Source of the DNA: Rhodospirillales bacterium
GTDB taxonomy: Bacteria; Pseudomonadota; Alphaproteobacteria; Reyranellales; Reyranellaceae
Length of the DNA: 59,065 nucleotides
Direction of reading: 5' to 3'
NCBI GenBank assembly: GCA_009377525.1
Contig: WHTW01000032.1
Location: 1-59,065, forward strand
The translations under genes were made by a program, and so were the position numbers. The notes beneath the pieces are model-generated. The model made no database searches. It was not told the DNA's origin and was given only the letters and a program-made list of their open reading frames with translations. Numbering within the stretch: the first letter of the stretch is position 1; each line of letters begins with the position of its first letter. Positions 57,716 through 59,065 of this stretch are shown one piece after another.

Positions 57716-58465
57716 TTAAGCCGCAGGCCCAGTGGCTTCGGGCGCGTCAGCCGCCGGCGCTTCCGCTGCGGGAGCCGCCGCTTCGGCAGCAGCCTTGCGC
57801 AGGCCGGCCGGGTACGGGGCATCCTCGGGGCGGGCGCGCTTGGAGGCGTCCTTGACGATGATGTAGCCGCCGCGCGGACCGGGGACGGCGCCGGAGACCA
57901 GCAGCAGGCCCTTCTCGTCGTCGGCGGCGACGACCTTGAGGTTCTGCGTGGTCACGCGCTCGTGGCCGTAGTGGCCGGCCATCTTCTTGCCGGGGAAGGT
58001 GCGGCCGGGATCCTGGCGGTTACCGGTCGAGCCGTGGCTGCGGTGCGAGACCGACACGCCGTGGCTGGCTTCCAGGCCGTGGAAGTTCCAGCGCACCATC
58101 GAGCCGGTGAAGCCGCGGCCGATGGTGGTGCCGATGACGTCGACGAACTGGCCGGGCACGAAGTGGCTTGGCACCAGCTCGGCGCCGACTTCGAGCACGG
58201 CGTCCTTGGCGACGCGGAACTCGACCAGCTTCTTCTTGGGCTCGACCTTGGCCTTGGCGAAGTGGCCGCGGTTGGGCTGGCTCACGTTCTTGACCTTGGC
58301 CTTGCCGTAGCCGAGCTGGACGGCAGTGTACTTGTCCTTCTCTTCCGAGCGGACGGCGACAACCTGCAGCTGATCCACCTTCAGAACGGTGACGGGCACG
58401 TGCTCGCCCTCGTCATTGAAGACGCGGGTCATGCCGACCTTCTGGGTTAGGAGACCGCAACGCAT
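57716..58465 (-). CDS. rplC: 50S ribosomal protein L3 with Ala/Pro-rich tail
   Basis: 249 residues against about 210 in many bacteria. [20 protein letters not shown] begins the protein. The loop [20 protein letters not shown] and [20 protein letters not shown] are standard, with the site where PrmB methylates glutamine in other bacteria. The last 35 residues ([20 protein letters not shown] and onward) are a low-complexity extension seen in various alphaproteobacteria. Confidence 0.97.
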   Translation of the reverse strand: MRCGLLTQKVGMTRVFNDEGEHVPVTVLKVDQLQVVAVRSEEKDKYTAVQLGYGKAKVKNVSQPNRGHFAKAKVEPKKKLVEFRVAKDAVLEVGAELVPSHFVPGQFVDVIGTTIGRGFTGSMVRWNFHGLEASHGVSVSHRSHGSTGNRQDPGRTFPGKKMAGHYGHERVTTQNLKVVAADDEKGLLLVSGAVPGPRGGYIIVKDASKRARPEDAPYPAGLRKAAAEAAAPAAEAPAADAPEATGPAA

Positions 58466-58492
58466 GGTCCTGTTCCTTCTCTTCCCTGTCCC

Positions 58493-58807
<315 letters not shown>

Positions 58808-58837
58808 GGTCTGTGCTCGCTTGGGCGCTGGCAGGCG

Positions 58838-59065
58838 TTATTTGACGATCTTTGTGACGACGCCGGCGCCGACGGTTCGGCCGCCCTCGCGGATGGCAAA
58901 GCGCAGGCCCTCGTCCATGGCGATCGGCTGGATCAGCTCGACCGTCATGCGCGCATTGTCGCCCGGCATCACCATCTCCGTCCCCTCGGGCAGCGACACA
59001 ACGCCCGTCACGTCCGTCGTCCGGAAGTAGAACTGCGGACGGTAGTTCGTGAAGAACGGCGTGTG
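58838..59065 (-). CDS. tuf: Elongation factor Tu, 3' part only
   Basis: The last 75 codons of EF-Tu; the rest lies beyond the right edge. Domain 3 sequence is clear: [20 protein letters not shown], then [20 protein letters not shown] and the end [16 protein letters not shown]. It delivers aminoacyl-tRNA to the ribosome. Its place just before rpsJ indicates the str operon continues to the right. Confidence 0.96.
   Translation of the reverse strand, partial: HTPFFTNYRPQFYFRTTDVTGVVSLPEGTEMVMPGDNARMTVELIQPIAMDEGLRFAIREGGRTVGAGVVTKIVK

Overview
The window is a G+C-rich chromosomal segment of an alphaproteobacterium. Support comes from the nuoA-nuoI order with separate nuoC and nuoD, an S10-spc-alpha ribosomal block that includes secY and adk and carries a zinc-free S14, TRAP-TAXI transport, BadH-like and acyl-CoA enzymes, and frequent GTG, TTG and stop-start overlaps. 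A Reyranella/Rhodospirillales-like source is my guess; it is not shown by the sequence.

Layout. 1-7820 (minus): respiratory complex I operon nuoABCDEFGH with the start of nuoI cut by the window edge, preceded by tRNA-Asp (7872-7948). 8182-8256: tRNA-Val. 8908-11884 (minus): TAXI-type TRAP importer plus a possible 31-residue membrane protein. 12132-15593 (plus): enoyl-CoA hydratase and BadH-like SDR, then DUF350 membrane protein, RGGFG small lipoprotein-like protein and glutathionylspermidine-synthase-like ATP-grasp. 15828-18987 (minus): SDR, GST, two-part methyltransferase, cupin-like protein. 19057-20322 (plus): LLM flavin oxidoreductase. 20462-24999 (minus): SDR, M23 peptidase, SnoaL-like protein, molybdopterin oxidoreductase. 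25059-28964: mtnP, mtnN, cysQ, Sua5/TsaC. 28989-33559 (plus): two tandem GlcD-type FAD oxidoreductases, polysaccharide deacetylase, SDR. 33612-34765 (minus): isocitrate-lyase/PEP-mutase-family enzyme and a small membrane protein. 35002-39083 (minus): enoyl-CoA hydratase, cyclase-FHA protein, Ser/Thr kinase, glycine-zipper lipoprotein. 39157-42188 (plus): acyl-CoA dehydrogenase and cytochrome P450. 42631-44615 (minus): an apparently truncated GNAT gene and a low-G+C AlkB-like/methyltransferase pair. 44765-59065 (minus): ribosomal block from rplQ back to the 3' end of tuf.

The most unusual structure is between genes. All six convergent intergenic gaps in the window hold a repeat from one of two families. 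Family 1 is long (about 430-450 bp in two copies, a divergent third) and carries a conserved outward TTGACA-N16-TATA-type promoter, a hairpin in two copies, and 9-bp periodic triplets. Family 2 is REP-like, built on GGACCGCG...CGCTCATG half-units. A third kind of palindromic element (130 bp, ends CTAGAGC/GCTCTAG) sits inside the alpha operon between rpoA and rplQ and supplies the rpoA stop codon.

Other points of interest: a membrane Ser/Thr kinase with a C-terminal nuclease-like (SNase-fold-like) tail beside a cyclase-FHA gene; a P450 that seems to start at CTG; a GNAT gene with an in-frame TAG before its conserved C-terminus; and a methyltransferase preceded by rearranged, serine-less alpha/beta-hydrolase-like segments. 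No CRISPR array, transposase, integrase or phage gene was seen.
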